Shown: piece by piece, positions 18,664 to 27,918 of the stretch | Layout: each line of letters opens with the position of its first letter | Numbering within the stretch: the first letter of the stretch is position 1 | Source of the DNA: MGBC114079 sp964531385 | GTDB lineage: Bacteria; Bacillota; Clostridia; Lachnospirales; CAG-274 | Reading direction: 5' to 3' | DNA: 64,000 nt | NCBI GenBank assembly: GCA_964531385.1 | Contig: CAZHGC010000013.1 | Coordinates: 5,629 to 69,628, forward strand | Translations under genes and position numbers: made by a program | The notes under the pieces: generated by a model | What the model saw: the letters and a program-made list of their open reading frames with translations, nothing else | What the model was told of the DNA's origin: nothing | Database searches by the model: none

Positions 18664-19638
18664 ATGTTGGAGTGGAAAAGAAACGTTCAAAACATAGTTT
18701 TTGAAATCGACAAAAATATAAAGGAAAAAAACGATGAAAATTTAACACTTTTAAACCTTTCAAAATTTTTGGGATATTCCGAATATTACGTTTCAAGAAA
18801 GTTCAGAGAAATTTCGGGAATGCACCTAAAAGATTATTTACGCAACCGAAAACTTGCATTTGCACTGAAAGATGTTCGTGACACAACCGAAAACATTTTA
18901 AACATTGCAATACAATATGGATTTTCATCTAACGAAGCGTTCACTCGGGCTTTCAAACAAGCCTATGGCATAACGCCAAGTAAATATCGAAATAACCCAA
19001 CACCTGTCACACTTCGCACATTAATAAAACCTTTCGACTGTTATTTATTAGGTATAGGAGGAACAGGTATGGCACAATCAACAGATAACATCAAAACTTA
19101 TTTTATAACAATTCCGGCACACAAGTTCTTGCACATAAGGAATTATGAAAGCATCGGATATTTCGACTTTTGGGAAAAACAAAGTTCAATTCCTGGGCAA
19201 GACTGTGAAACAATTTGCGGGTTGCTCGACAGCATAAAAGGCAAGCTTGATGACATCGGCAAAACCGATGCCGATTCCGGAAGCGGTCAAATTATGGCGT
19301 TCATAAACGAACCAACCGGAAGAATATGCAGTTGGGGAATTCCCCTTGCAGAAGCATATGGCGTTCGTTTGCCCTCAAATTACAGCGGAGAAATTCCAAG
19401 CCAAATGCAAATGATGGACGTTCCCGAAGGAGAATACATCGTTTTCGAACATGGTGCATTCAATTTTGAAACAGAAAACAAAGAAGTTGAGGCAGAAATA
19501 GAAAAAGCAATGGCAGAGTTTAACTATGAAAAAAGTGGCTATGAATTGGATACAACTCAAGGGCGAGTTTTCTATTTCTATCACGATTGCGACCGCTTTT
19601 GGAAATATGTAAGACCGGTTAAAAAAGTTATAAAATAA
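18664..19638 (+). CDS. AraC-family regulator with C-terminal GyrI-like effector domain
   Basis: A 324-residue transcription factor. Two helix-turn-helix motifs occupy about residues 15-105, with the AraC signature around IQYGFSSNEAFTRAFKQAYGITPSKYR. A C-terminal domain (about 145-320) resembles GyrI/Bacterial transcription activator effector-binding domains. The start is ATG at 18664 after GGGAGG; the same frame is open to 18583 but without a binding site. It is a single gene between mfd and a strong terminator. The ligand and targets are unknown. Confidence 0.85.
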   Translation: MLEWKRNVQNIVFEIDKNIKEKNDENLTLLNLSKFLGYSEYYVSRKFREISGMHLKDYLRNRKLAFALKDVRDTTENILNIAIQYGFSSNEAFTRAFKQAYGITPSKYRNNPTPVTLRTLIKPFDCYLLGIGGTGMAQSTDNIKTYFITIPAHKFLHIRNYESIGYFDFWEKQSSIPGQDCETICGLLDSIKGKLDDIGKTDADSGSGQIMAFINEPTGRICSWGIPLAEAYGVRLPSNYSGEIPSQMQMMDVPEGEYIVFEHGAFNFETENKEVEAEIEKAMAEFNYEKSGYELDTTQGRVFYFYHDCDRFWKYVRPVKKVIK

Positions 19639-19641
19639 AAC

Positions 19642-19683
19642 AAAAAAAGGTTAAGACAAACTCAGATTGTCTTAACCTTTTTT
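19642..19683 (+). terminator. Strong bidirectional terminator
   Basis: An 18 bp stem, AAAAAAAGGTTAAGACAA and its complement, spans 19642-19659 and 19666-19683. It separates the AraC-type gene from the converging PrsA-like gene. Confidence 0.9.
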
Positions 19684-19709
19684 GCAAATTTATAAAAACA
19701 TCATTATGC

Positions 19710-20711
19710 TCATTTAATTGAATTTATCGTTATGCTCGAAAAAACTTCATTATTTTTTTCAATCGAAAAATTTGAACTCCATTTTTCGCTTTGGCTTTGA
19801 TAAATTTCTTGTTTCTTCTTTTGAACATAATCGTTTTTAACGGTTTCTTTAAGCTCCGAAATGTTTGGCGTTGTTATGTCCAAAACTTTAACAATGTAAA
19901 ATCCCGTTTCTGTTGTTATAACGTCGGTTGTCGTGTTCTCTTTGTCAATTGCATAAACCGCCGTTTCAACATCTTTCTCAAACTTGCCCTTTTTCATATC
20001 AATTGCACCTTTTTCGGAGCTTTCCGAATATTCGTTTATAAGATAATCAAAATCTGAGCCGTTTTCCGAAAGGGAATGAATTTTCTGCATTTCTGCATAA
20101 ACACTTTCAAAATCGCTTTTGTCTTTTTTAAACGGTTTGAATATATATTTAATTTTAACGTCTGTCAAATCGCTCTTGTTTGAGTTGTAATAATCGTTGA
20201 AATATGAGCTTATCTCGGCTTCGCTTATTTCAAAACCGTTTGTAACATAATCAAAAACCTTTTTTTGAATTTGCCCCTCTTCAATTATTTTGTAAATATC
20301 GTCGGGCGTAACGTCAAATTTGTCGGCAAGTTCCGGTCCAAGTTCGGAATAAAATTTGTCTGCGTCTTCTCTAACAGCAATAAGTTCGTCTTCCGAAAGG
20401 GTTATGTTAAAATTGTCTGCCTGAGCCAAAGCCGATTTAACGGCAACAATCGAATTTATAGCGTTTTCTTTTGCAACATCTTCCGCAGGAACTCCGTCAA
20501 AATTTGTTTCCCATATATCGATTCCGCCTTCTTCTTCAAAAAACTTTTCTTGCTCATAAAGATAAACTTTATATTCGCTCTGGCTTATTTTCTCATCGTT
20601 TATTTTAAAAACATAGCTGTTGTCAAAAGAGCCAAACAAATAAAACACCAATGCCAAAACAGCCGATATTATAACAACAAAAACAAGAGTAAAAATAATT
20701 TTATTTTTCAT
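19710..20711 (-). CDS. Membrane-anchored PrsA/SurA-like foldase with divergent parvulin domain
   Basis: A 333-residue protein with one N-terminal membrane segment (about residues 5-27) and the rest outside. Residues 30-180 resemble a SurA-type chaperone N-terminus. Residues about 185-285 resemble parvulin, with the typical ending TGFYIVKVLDI. The classical first strand (HIL) reads IKYIFK, so peptidyl-prolyl isomerase activity may be weak or lost. No lipobox cysteine is visible, unlike true PrsA. It probably assists folding of exported proteins, of which this window encodes several. Confidence 0.75.
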   Translation of the reverse strand: MKNKIIFTLVFVVIISAVLALVFYLFGSFDNSYVFKINDEKISQSEYKVYLYEQEKFFEEEGGIDIWETNFDGVPAEDVAKENAINSIVAVKSALAQADNFNITLSEDELIAVREDADKFYSELGPELADKFDVTPDDIYKIIEEGQIQKKVFDYVTNGFEISEAEISSYFNDYYNSNKSDLTDVKIKYIFKPFKKDKSDFESVYAEMQKIHSLSENGSDFDYLINEYSESSEKGAIDMKKGKFEKDVETAVYAIDKENTTTDVITTETGFYIVKVLDITTPNISELKETVKNDYVQKKKQEIYQSQSEKWSSNFSIEKNNEVFSSITINSIK

Positions 20712-20774
20712 AATCGGTTACCTCTTTTATGTTTGCGAAAAATCAAAACGTTCTTTTTACAATTATCTGTTTAT

Positions 20775-20803
20775 ATTATACTCTATAGTTTTATTCACTT
20801 CAA
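20775..20803 (-). promoter_or_regulatory. Promoter of the PrsA-like gene
   Basis: On the minus strand TTGAAG (20798-20803), a 17 base spacer and perfect TATAAT (20775-20780). Confidence 0.7.
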
Positions 20804-20870
20804 AGGATTTTTAATTATGTAACAAAGATGTAATAAATCTGATAAATTGTTGAAACGATTGAAAAATTAT

Positions 20871-20899
20871 TTGTTCAATGTTAAAAAATAGTGTATAAT
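20871..20899 (+). promoter_or_regulatory. Promoter of the GH18-recU unit
   Basis: TTGTTC (20871-20876), a 17 base spacer and perfect TATAAT (20894-20899), divergent from the PrsA-like promoter. GGGGAGG lies just before the ATG at 20940. Confidence 0.7.
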
Positions 20900-20939
20900 G
20901 ATTTTGGTATCTGAATTTTAAAATTCGGGGAGGATTTTT

Positions 20940-22784
20940 ATGGACGAAAAAGATATAACAAAAAAAGATGAAGAAAAAGACGAAGAGAGAGACGAAATTC
21001 TTAACGAAATTTCCGACAGAATAAAAAAAAGAAAAGAAAAGCTTAATAAAAAAAAGAAACTAAAAAAAATTATAACCTATTCCGAAATTTGTCTTTCGGT
21101 TGTTGTTGTCTGCATAATTTGCTTTTTTGCATTAAAAACAAACAACGCCAAATCTGCCGAAAACCTTATTTCGTTCTTCAATAATAACATAGGCAAAACA
21201 TCAATTTACATTGATGGCAAAAAATGTACAAATATCTGTGAGCCAATTTGGAGAAACAACGAAATTTATATCGAACGCTCTTTCATTTCAACGCATTTAA
21301 ATCCAAATATTTTATACGACAAAACCGATGAAATTTTGTGCATTGCAACCGATTTTGAAAGAGTTAAAATTCCAAAAAACAGTTCCGATTACATCGTAAA
21401 CGGCAAAAAAATCAGTTTTGGCAAAGAAACTTCGCTAATTAAAGAAAATTTGGTTTATGTTGCCGGAGATATTGTCGAAAAATTTTATAACGTTGAAATT
21501 AATTATTCCGAAAAATACAATATTTTGAATTTTGAAAAAACAAACGTAGAAAGAATGTCGGCAATTGTTGCAAAAGAAGAAAATATTTTTGATAAAAACG
21601 GCAATGACATAACCTTTTCCGACAAAAATGGAAATTCCTCGGAAGCAAAAATTTATGAGGGCGAAAATGTTTCCGTTTTCGAAGAAAACAACAATTATGT
21701 AAAAATTAAAAGCTCCGAGGGCTTTGTTGGCTTTGTTGATAATACCGCTCTCGAAAAAATCACAAAAAAAGAATCCGTTGTAACATCAAAAACCGCCGAA
21801 AGACAAACACTTAACATAAGCGGAAAAGCTGTTTTGCTGTTTGAGCAAATAACAAACGAAACCGCAAACGCTCTTTCAATCAAACAGGAAATTCCAACGG
21901 GTGTCGATGTTTTAATTCCAACGTGGTTTTCGTTTAAACCCGCCAACGGCTCAACCGACGGCGAAATAATTTCTTTGGCAAATTCCAATTATGTAAATTT
22001 TGCCCATTCAAAAGGCAGAAAAGTTTGGGGTCTTATAACCGACAATTTCAAATCGGATATAAGCCGAAAAGTTTTAAAAACTTCAAAAATGCGAGAAAAA
22101 GTTGTAAACCAAATCGGACAACTTGCAAAAGAATATAACCTTGACGGAATAAATATCGATTTCGAAAACGTTCCGTCCGATTGTTCAAGAGAATTCAATC
22201 AGTTTATGAGAGAGCTTTCGGCTTGTTTAAACAATTTAAATATATCTCTTTCCGTTGATGTCTATATCCCCCGCTCCTGGACGTCCCACTATGACAGGGC
22301 AACCCTCGGAAAAATAGTCGATTATTTCATCGTTATGGGCTATGACCAACACACCGACGGCTCAGAAGAAAGTGGCTCTGTTGCAACAATAGGCTGGTCG
22401 GAAGACTCAATAACATTAACTGAAGAAGCAGGCGTTCCAAAAGAAAAACTTATACTTGGAATCCCTTTTTACACAAGGCTTTGGAAAGAAACTTCAAACG
22501 GAATGAACATAAATATTTCAACAAAAGCATACGGAATGAACGAAGGCTATAACATTATGAAAGAAAAAGGGGCAACTTTCAATTGGCTTTCCGATTTGGG
22601 GCAAAATTATGCTCAAATAACAAAAGACGGCTCAACATATAAAATGTGGCTTGAAGATGAAAAAAGCGTTGAGGAAAGAATGAAAGTTGTAAAAAAATAT
22701 GAAATTGCGGGAACAGCCGCTTGGAAAAGAGGTCTTGAAAAACCCGAAGTTTGGCAAATTATAAAAAAATATATGAAAGGATAA
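20940..22784 (+). CDS. Membrane-anchored glycoside hydrolase family 18 protein with stalk and SH3-like domains
   Basis: A 614-residue protein with a highly charged cytoplasmic start (about 1-45), one membrane helix (about 47-66) and an external part. Residues about 85-200 resemble a copper-amine-oxidase N-terminal (stalk) domain and about 205-270 an SH3-like wall-binding domain. Residues about 295-612 form a GH18 barrel with the catalytic motif DGINIDFENV and YFIVMGYDQH. Related proteins are cortical-fragment-lytic or N-acetylglucosaminidase enzymes acting on peptidoglycan or chitin-like substrates. Here a cell-wall role is more likely. recU follows after five bases. Confidence 0.88.
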   Translation: MDEKDITKKDEEKDEERDEILNEISDRIKKRKEKLNKKKKLKKIITYSEICLSVVVVCIICFFALKTNNAKSAENLISFFNNNIGKTSIYIDGKKCTNICEPIWRNNEIYIERSFISTHLNPNILYDKTDEILCIATDFERVKIPKNSSDYIVNGKKISFGKETSLIKENLVYVAGDIVEKFYNVEINYSEKYNILNFEKTNVERMSAIVAKEENIFDKNGNDITFSDKNGNSSEAKIYEGENVSVFEENNNYVKIKSSEGFVGFVDNTALEKITKKESVVTSKTAERQTLNISGKAVLLFEQITNETANALSIKQEIPTGVDVLIPTWFSFKPANGSTDGEIISLANSNYVNFAHSKGRKVWGLITDNFKSDISRKVLKTSKMREKVVNQIGQLAKEYNLDGINIDFENVPSDCSREFNQFMRELSACLNNLNISLSVDVYIPRSWTSHYDRATLGKIVDYFIVMGYDQHTDGSEESGSVATIGWSEDSITLTEEAGVPKEKLILGIPFYTRLWKETSNGMNINISTKAYGMNEGYNIMKEKGATFNWLSDLGQNYAQITKDGSTYKMWLEDEKSVEERMKVVKKYEIAGTAAWKRGLEKPEVWQIIKKYMKG

Positions 22785-22789
22785 TTTGT

Positions 22790-23320
22790 ATGGGCTATTG
22801 GAATTCCAGAGGTCTCCGAGGAAGTAGCTTCGAAGAAAGTTTAAATTTCACAAATGACATCTACAGGCAACGGGGGCTTGGGCTTATCCAAAAAATTCCA
22901 ACGCCCATTACGCCCGTTGAAATTCAAAAAGACACAGGAAGAATTTCTCTTGCATATTTTGACAGCAAAAGCACAGTTGATTATATAGGAATTATTCAAG
23001 GTGTCGGAATTTGCTTTGATGCAAAAGAAACAACCGCAAAAAGCCTCCCAATTCAAAACATTCACGAACACCAAATCGAATTTATGAAAGATTTCAAAAA
23101 TCAAGGCGGGCTTTCTTTCATTCTTGTCCATTTCAAATTTTTCGGACGATATTTTTATATGCCAATCGAAAAACTTTGCAATTTTTGGGAAAGAGCAAAA
23201 AATGGCGGAAGAAAATCAATCAAATTTGAAGAATTTGACGAAGAATACGAGGTTTTTTGCAAAGACGGAACAGTTGTCCATTACATCGAAGCCATTGCAA
23301 AAGATTTGGGGCAGAATTAA
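22790..23320 (+). CDS. recU: Holliday junction resolvase RecU
   Basis: RecU cuts four-way junctions during recombination in Firmicutes. The 176-residue protein has the N-terminal NSRGLRGSSFEE, the nuclease core STVDYIGI and CFDAKET (catalytic D and E-x-K type residues), and an EHQIEFMKDF helix. The start is ATG at 22790 with AAAGGA upstream; an earlier ATG in frame lies inside the GH18 gene. In many relatives recU sits beside a penicillin-binding protein gene; here the upstream partner is the GH18 gene. Confidence 0.95.
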   Translation: MGYWNSRGLRGSSFEESLNFTNDIYRQRGLGLIQKIPTPITPVEIQKDTGRISLAYFDSKSTVDYIGIIQGVGICFDAKETTAKSLPIQNIHEHQIEFMKDFKNQGGLSFILVHFKFFGRYFYMPIEKLCNFWERAKNGGRKSIKFEEFDEEYEVFCKDGTVVHYIEAIAKDLGQN

Positions 23321-23341
23321 CCTGTTTAAAGGCTAAATTAC

Positions 23342-23380
23342 AAAAAGGATTTTTAACCATTTTGGCTAAAAATCCTTTTT
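23342..23380 (+). terminator. Terminator after recU
   Basis: AAAAAGGATTTTTA (23342-23355) pairs perfectly with 23367-23380, which ends in a T run. Confidence 0.85.
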
Positions 23381-23475
23381 ATAATTATTTTACCGTTATT
23401 TTTTGTTAGTTATATTTACCATTTTTCAAATTTTCGTGGAAGGTTGTAAACCTAAAATTTTAAATATTATAAAAA

Positions 23476-24168
23476 TTAATTAAAATGAAAATCTTCAAAA
23501 AAATTATCATAGAAGTAATCAACAATATAATTAGCCTCTTTATATGTTACAAACTCATTTGGACGCAATTCATCTCCAAACGGTCTGTAAATTCCCATAC
23601 GAAGCAAAGCAGAAACTTCTTTTGCTGTCCATTTTGACAGTTCGTCTTTATCCTTAAATTAATTTAAAACAGATAAATCGGGCTCTTTAATTTCGACACC
23701 CTCTTTAAATGTTAATGTTCCGCTCTTTATATATCTGTAAATAAAAAGATACATATCCTGTCGTTTTAAATATTCAAAAGGGTGAAAAGTTCCGTCGGGA
23801 TAACCTTTTGCTATGTTATAGTCTTTTGCTTCACTAAGATAATCTAAAGTTTGCCAAATTCGCATGCTTTCTTCAGCTTCATCAAATTTTGATGAATTTG
23901 GGTCTTTCGGATACACACTGTATCGTGGTACATCGGGAAAAGCAACCCTTCCTTGAAATACTGACGAATCGGCAATAAGAGCAGATTTTCTATCGCCATC
24001 AATAAGTATACTAAAAAAGTCAATTCTTTGAACATAATCTTTATAGTAGCTTTCCAATTTTAATTCATCAGCAAAATTTATTTTTGTTAAATCTTCATTT
24101 TCTTCTGCAAATACATATGACGGTTGCAATAGAATAAGCATTCCCAAACAGATTAAAAATTTTCTCAA
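23476..24168 (-). pseudogene. Exported SLH-domain protein interrupted by an in-frame TAA
   Basis: The reading frame opens at TTG 24168 (AGGAG eight bases upstream) with a signal peptide ending near SYVFA. It runs 169 residues to TAA at 23659-23661, then stays open in the same frame for 60 more codons to TAA at 23476-23478. The first part contains an SLH-type segment (KGYPDGTFHPFEYLKRQD). The part after the stop continues a second one (FKDKDELSKWTAKEVSALLRMGIY, then RPFGDELRPNEFVTYKEA). One substitution therefore seems to have split a 230-residue protein; readthrough is the alternative. Intact SLH proteins attach to secondary cell-wall polymers. Confidence 0.8.
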
Positions 24169-24829
24169 AATAATCGCTCCTTTAAGCTGATTTTAACAGA
24201 CTAAATAAGTCACCCTCTTCTTTAGTGTTAATTCAGCCAAAAATGCAAAATCATACTGAATTAATAGGCGTTGAAAACACCGCCTGTTATAAATATTTCT
24301 TTGTATAATAAAAATATTAATAGTCTTTGACTAAAAATATATTCCCTACTCATTAAAATATTTAAGAACAATCCTCCTTTCACAATTATAATTTTTATAT
24401 AAATATATCAGATTGTCTTGTTTTAACCGCTTATCTTAAAAAAATAAGCGGTTATCAATCTTAATACATCTATAGTTAAATTTGTAATGTGTCACCAATC
24501 ATTGACACTTTAGCAACATAAAAAATAAATTTTACATTTTTGAAAATATATCTATGCCTTATGTTTTACCATAATATGACATACATTTTCTACAAAATGT
24601 ACTAAATCGTATTAAATTTGTAATAAATCATATTTTTATGAGCTTTGTCAAAGACTATTCATATTTTTTGTTTCACAAAATTAACGATTGGATATATTTT
24701 ACAAACAAGCGTATTTTTTTTGTGCAAAGTGTAAATAATAAGAGTATGTAAAATTATTCTTCAATATTGTAAAAATGCCGATTTTGTAATAATTTTGATA
24801 TTGATTTTGATTTATTCCGAAATTTATGT
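24169..24829. other. Gene-free AT-rich stretch
   Basis: About 660 bases without a convincing gene on either strand. Visible structures are a 10 bp inverted repeat AACCGCTTAT/ATAAGCGGTT (about 24426-24455) and a short AGGCG/CGCCT hairpin near 24266-24285. Neither has a clear T run. It is the longest gene-free stretch in the window and lies between a broken gene and a regulator. Confidence 0.5.
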
Positions 24830-24835
24830 TATAAT
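24807..24835 (+). promoter_or_regulatory. Promoter of the CarD-like gene
   Basis: TTGATT (24807-24812), a 17 base spacer and perfect TATAAT (24830-24835). The roughly 115 nt leader contains the hairpin AAAGGCA-TCT-TGCCTTT (about 24895-24911). Confidence 0.65.
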
Positions 24836-24956
24836 GTAAAAGAATTGTAAAAAGGTTTTACATTTAAAATTATTACCCACTAACCAAAGGCATCTTGCCT
24901 TTGTGGTCGTATCGGTTCATTGTTTGAAAAAGTAATTTATAAAGGAGGGTTTTTAT

Positions 24957-25427
24957 GTGTTTAATGTAGGTGATAAAATTGTCTACCCCATGTACGGTGC
25001 AGGTGTCATCGAAGCTATGGAAGAAAAGTTCATTGACGGCGAAAATAAGCAATATTATATTTTAAGAATTCCTGTCGGAAATCTTAAAATTACAATATCA
25101 GTTAAAAAGGCAGATGCCTTGGGGCTCAGAGAAGTTTCAGACTCAAACGAAGTTCTTGGAATTATCCAACACGTTGAGCCAATCGAAATGGCAGAAAACT
25201 GGAATCAACGATATAAAGACAACATCGAAAGAATTAAAACAGGAAGTCTTGAAAAAGTTGTTCAAGTTTTTAAAACCCTTATCTTCAGAGAAAGAAAAAA
25301 AAGCCTTTCAAGTGCCGAAAAAAAATTGCTCGGAACAGCAAAACAAATTATTTTAAGCGAAATTATTCTATCTCAGGATATTGAAAAAGAACAGGCAGAA
25401 GCCATTTTGGAACAAGCCGTTATATAA
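24957..25427 (+). CDS. CarD-family transcriptional regulator
   Basis: The 156-residue protein has an N-terminal Tudor-like RNA-polymerase interaction domain (FNVGDKIVYPMYGAGVIEA) and a helical C-terminal DNA-binding part, as in CarD/CdnL proteins that stabilise open promoter complexes. The start is GTG at 24957. An ATG two bases earlier, served by the same AAAGGAGGG, gives only a four-residue peptide before TAG. The gene is monocistronic with its own promoter and terminator. Confidence 0.9.
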   Translation: MFNVGDKIVYPMYGAGVIEAMEEKFIDGENKQYYILRIPVGNLKITISVKKADALGLREVSDSNEVLGIIQHVEPIEMAENWNQRYKDNIERIKTGSLEKVVQVFKTLIFRERKKSLSSAEKKLLGTAKQIILSEIILSQDIEKEQAEAILEQAVI

Positions 25428-25440
25428 ATAAATGGCTGCA

Positions 25441-25480
25441 AAAAAGTGTGTGAAAAACTTTTATTTTTCGCACACTTTTT
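25441..25480 (+). terminator. Terminator after the CarD-like gene
   Basis: A 17 bp stem with one G-T pair (25441-25457 with 25464-25480), ending in a T run. Confidence 0.85.
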
Positions 25481-25597
25481 ATATGCAATAACTTTTTCAA
25501 TAATCATTTTTATTTGTTCAAATTTATAATTTCATCAGCTCTCTGTCTTTGCGTTTTCCTCTCAAACCCTCAATTTCTATTTTAAAAAAAATAATAT

Positions 25598-26101
25598 TTA
25601 TCGCCCAAAAAAATCGACAGCTTCAATTGCAACACTTCCGCCCCTAACAATTTCCATTCTTCCACTAAAATTCTTTTCCAATAATTTTATCAAATCATTA
25701 TTCCTCGTTTCCGTCTGCACGCTCTCAAGCAGAATTGTTGTTATATTATAATCAATCAAGTTCACCGAAAAAACTTCTCTAATATAGTTTAGCTTTATAA
25801 TATCTTGTTCTGAACATTCATTAATTTTTACAAACATCAATTCTTTAATATAAATTGCAATATCCGTAAAATCTATAATCTTAATTACTTCTATACTTCT
25901 GTTAAGCTGTTTCTTAATTTGCTCAAATGTTTTATCATCACTTGTAAGACTAATTGTCATTCTTGAAATAGTTATGTCTTCTGTTACACCAACCGTCAAG
26001 CTATCTAAGTTATATGATTTTCCTGAAAACAATCCAGAAATACGCGCTAATACACCAATATCATTTTCTACAAAAAGGCTAATCCATCTTTTTTTCATCA
26101 T
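25598..26101 (-). CDS. ilvN: Acetolactate synthase small (regulatory) subunit
   Basis: The 167-residue protein has an N-terminal ACT domain (LFVENDIGVLARISGLFSGKS, NLDSLTVG) and a C-terminal small-subunit domain ending in GGSVAIEAVDFFGR. It binds the large subunit and confers valine feedback. Its ATG overlaps the end of ilvB by four bases (26098-26101), so translation is probably coupled. It is last in the tetR-ilvB-ilvN cassette. Confidence 0.95.
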   Translation of the reverse strand: MMKKRWISLFVENDIGVLARISGLFSGKSYNLDSLTVGVTEDITISRMTISLTSDDKTFEQIKKQLNRSIEVIKIIDFTDIAIYIKELMFVKINECSEQDIIKLNYIREVFSVNLIDYNITTILLESVQTETRNNDLIKLLEKNFSGRMEIVRGGSVAIEAVDFFGR

Positions 26102-27834
26102 TCTTCACCTCTCATAATCATATTATTAAGCGGTTCCCCTGGCGGGACAATAGGAAGTACATTTTCTTCTCTTTCAATAATAAATTCAATAACCGTTGGA
26201 ACCTTTTTCGTATTCTTAGCCGCCAATAATGCATTTTCAATTTCTTCATATTTCTGAACCCGAATAGCCCTTGCTCCATAGCTCTCCGCAAGGCGTATAA
26301 AATCCGGCGTATATTCCGGACAACAAGCCGATGGCGTATTGCAAGTTTCAGAACAACTCCTTCTATACCTTAAACAAGTACTGGAATATCTCTTATCAAA
26401 AAACATTTCCTGCCACTGTCGTACATTACCTAAATATCCGTTATTGAAAATGCAGACCGTAATTGGTAATTCATACACAATTGCTGTAGCCATTTCTTGA
26501 ATGTTCATCTGAATGCCACCATCGCCACAAATTGTAATTACATCTTTTTCTGGATTTCCTAATTTAGCTCCAAGTGCTGCCGGGAACCCATATCCCATTG
26601 TACCAAGACCTCCAGATGTCAACATTTGCTTTTTATTTGTTAATTCAAGAAATTGTGTTGTCCATAGTTGATTCTGACCAACATCAGTCGTAATAACCGC
26701 ATTATCAAAAACTTCATTAACTTTCTTAATAATGGCAAGTGGCGTTACACCAGACTCACTCCATTGTCTAATCTCAAGAGGTTTCTGTTTCTTCCAATCA
26801 TTTATTTTTGTTATCCACTCACCCAAATCGAGGTCATAGTCTTTTTCAAGCAATGCGTTAATTGCATTTTTTGCATCTGCTACAATTGGAATATCAACCT
26901 CTATATTTCTTGAAATAGAAGCTGGATCAATATCAACATGAATAATAATAGCATTCTTAGCAAATTCGCTAACTTTCCCTGTAATACGGTCATTAAACCG
27001 AACACCAATTGAATATAATAAATCGCACTCGCTAATTGCTGTATTTGCAGCATAACTTCCATGTATACCAAGATTTCCAATATACAAAGGATGATTTGTA
27101 GGCACTGCCCCTTTCCCCATAATAGTCGTAACAACTGGAATACCTGTCTTCTCAACCAATTTCGTCATTTCTTCATTTGCGTGAGCAATATTTACTCCTC
27201 CACCTAAAAGAAAAATTGGACGCTTTGCTTTCTTTAGACAATCTAAAGCCTTCTTTATTTGTCCTGTATGAACTGTTGTATTAGGTTTATACCCACGAAC
27301 TTCAATACTTTCAGGATATACATCACTTCCCAAAGCTTGCTGAATATCCTTTGGTAAATCCACAACTACAACCCCTGGCTTTCCCGTTTGTGCAATGTAG
27401 AAAGCCTTTTTTATTGTTGACGCTAATTCATTACGATTGCGAACCGTAACAGCATATTTACAAATACTCCTTGTAATTCCGACAATATCAACCTCTTGAA
27501 ATGCATCATTTCCAATCAAATGAGTTGGAACCTGACCAGTGAAGCATACCAGTGGAACACTATCGTAATTTGCTGTCGCTATTCCCGTAACCAGATTAGT
27601 AGCTCCTGGTCCACTTGTTACAAGACATACTCCAACCTTTCCCGTAGAGCGAGCATAACCATCTGCTGCATGAACCAAACCTTGTTCATGTCGAGGAAGA
27701 ATAACATCTACTCCTTCCACACCATATAGTGCATTAAATAAATCAATTGCTTGTCCTCCCGGATAAGCAAAAAGCGTATCTACTTTTTCAGCCAATAATG
27801 CCTTTACAAATAACTCTGCTCCTGTAATCTGCAT
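26098..27834 (-). CDS. ilvB: Acetolactate synthase large (catalytic) subunit
   Basis: This thiamine-diphosphate enzyme condenses pyruvate to acetolactate, or with 2-ketobutyrate, in branched-chain amino acid synthesis. The 578-residue protein shows the catalytic glutamate region (LPRHEQGLVHAADGYAR), GLGTMGYGFPAALGAK and the TPP motif CGDGGIQMNIQE to CIFNNGYLG. Just after FFDKRYSSTCLRY it carries a short cysteine-rich insertion (RRSCSETCNTPSACCPEY, five Cys). I have seen similar inserts in clostridial relatives, but their role is unknown to me. No ilvC, ilvD or leu genes are nearby. Val GTA and Leu TTA codons are frequent, unlike the neighbouring genes. Confidence 0.96.
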   Translation of the reverse strand: MQITGAELFVKALLAEKVDTLFAYPGGQAIDLFNALYGVEGVDVILPRHEQGLVHAADGYARSTGKVGVCLVTSGPGATNLVTGIATANYDSVPLVCFTGQVPTHLIGNDAFQEVDIVGITRSICKYAVTVRNRNELASTIKKAFYIAQTGKPGVVVVDLPKDIQQALGSDVYPESIEVRGYKPNTTVHTGQIKKALDCLKKAKRPIFLLGGGVNIAHANEEMTKLVEKTGIPVVTTIMGKGAVPTNHPLYIGNLGIHGSYAANTAISECDLLYSIGVRFNDRITGKVSEFAKNAIIIHVDIDPASISRNIEVDIPIVADAKNAINALLEKDYDLDLGEWITKINDWKKQKPLEIRQWSESGVTPLAIIKKVNEVFDNAVITTDVGQNQLWTTQFLELTNKKQMLTSGGLGTMGYGFPAALGAKLGNPEKDVITICGDGGIQMNIQEMATAIVYELPITVCIFNNGYLGNVRQWQEMFFDKRYSSTCLRYRRSCSETCNTPSACCPEYTPDFIRLAESYGARAIRVQKYEEIENALLAAKNTKKVPTVIEFIIEREENVLPIVPPGEPLNNMIMRGEE

Positions 27835-27872
27835 AATATAATCCTCCTTTATGAGTGCGAGTGCTTGCTTGC

Positions 27873-27917
27873 ATAATATGCGTTTTTTTACGGTACTATC
27901 ACACGACAGTACCGTAC
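27873..27917. promoter_or_regulatory. Palindromes between tetR and ilvB
   Basis: GCATAATATGC (27873-27883) is a perfect palindrome. TACGGTACT and AGTACCGTA (about 27889-27916) form a 9 bp inverted repeat around a 10-base loop. On the minus strand the second has no T run after it, so an operator or processing site is as likely as a terminator. The sequence ATATGCAAG is shared with the tetR promoter region. Confidence 0.45.
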
Positions 27918-27918
27918 T

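Noticed and set aside
24425..24455. Terminator in the gene-free stretch
   Set aside because: The AACCGCTTAT stem has no T run on either strand and no gene ending close by.
27835..27918. Leucine-type attenuator or T-box before ilvB
   Set aside because: Only 84 bases separate tetR and ilvB. No leader peptide with Leu/Ile/Val runs and no stem followed by T residues on the minus strand is present.
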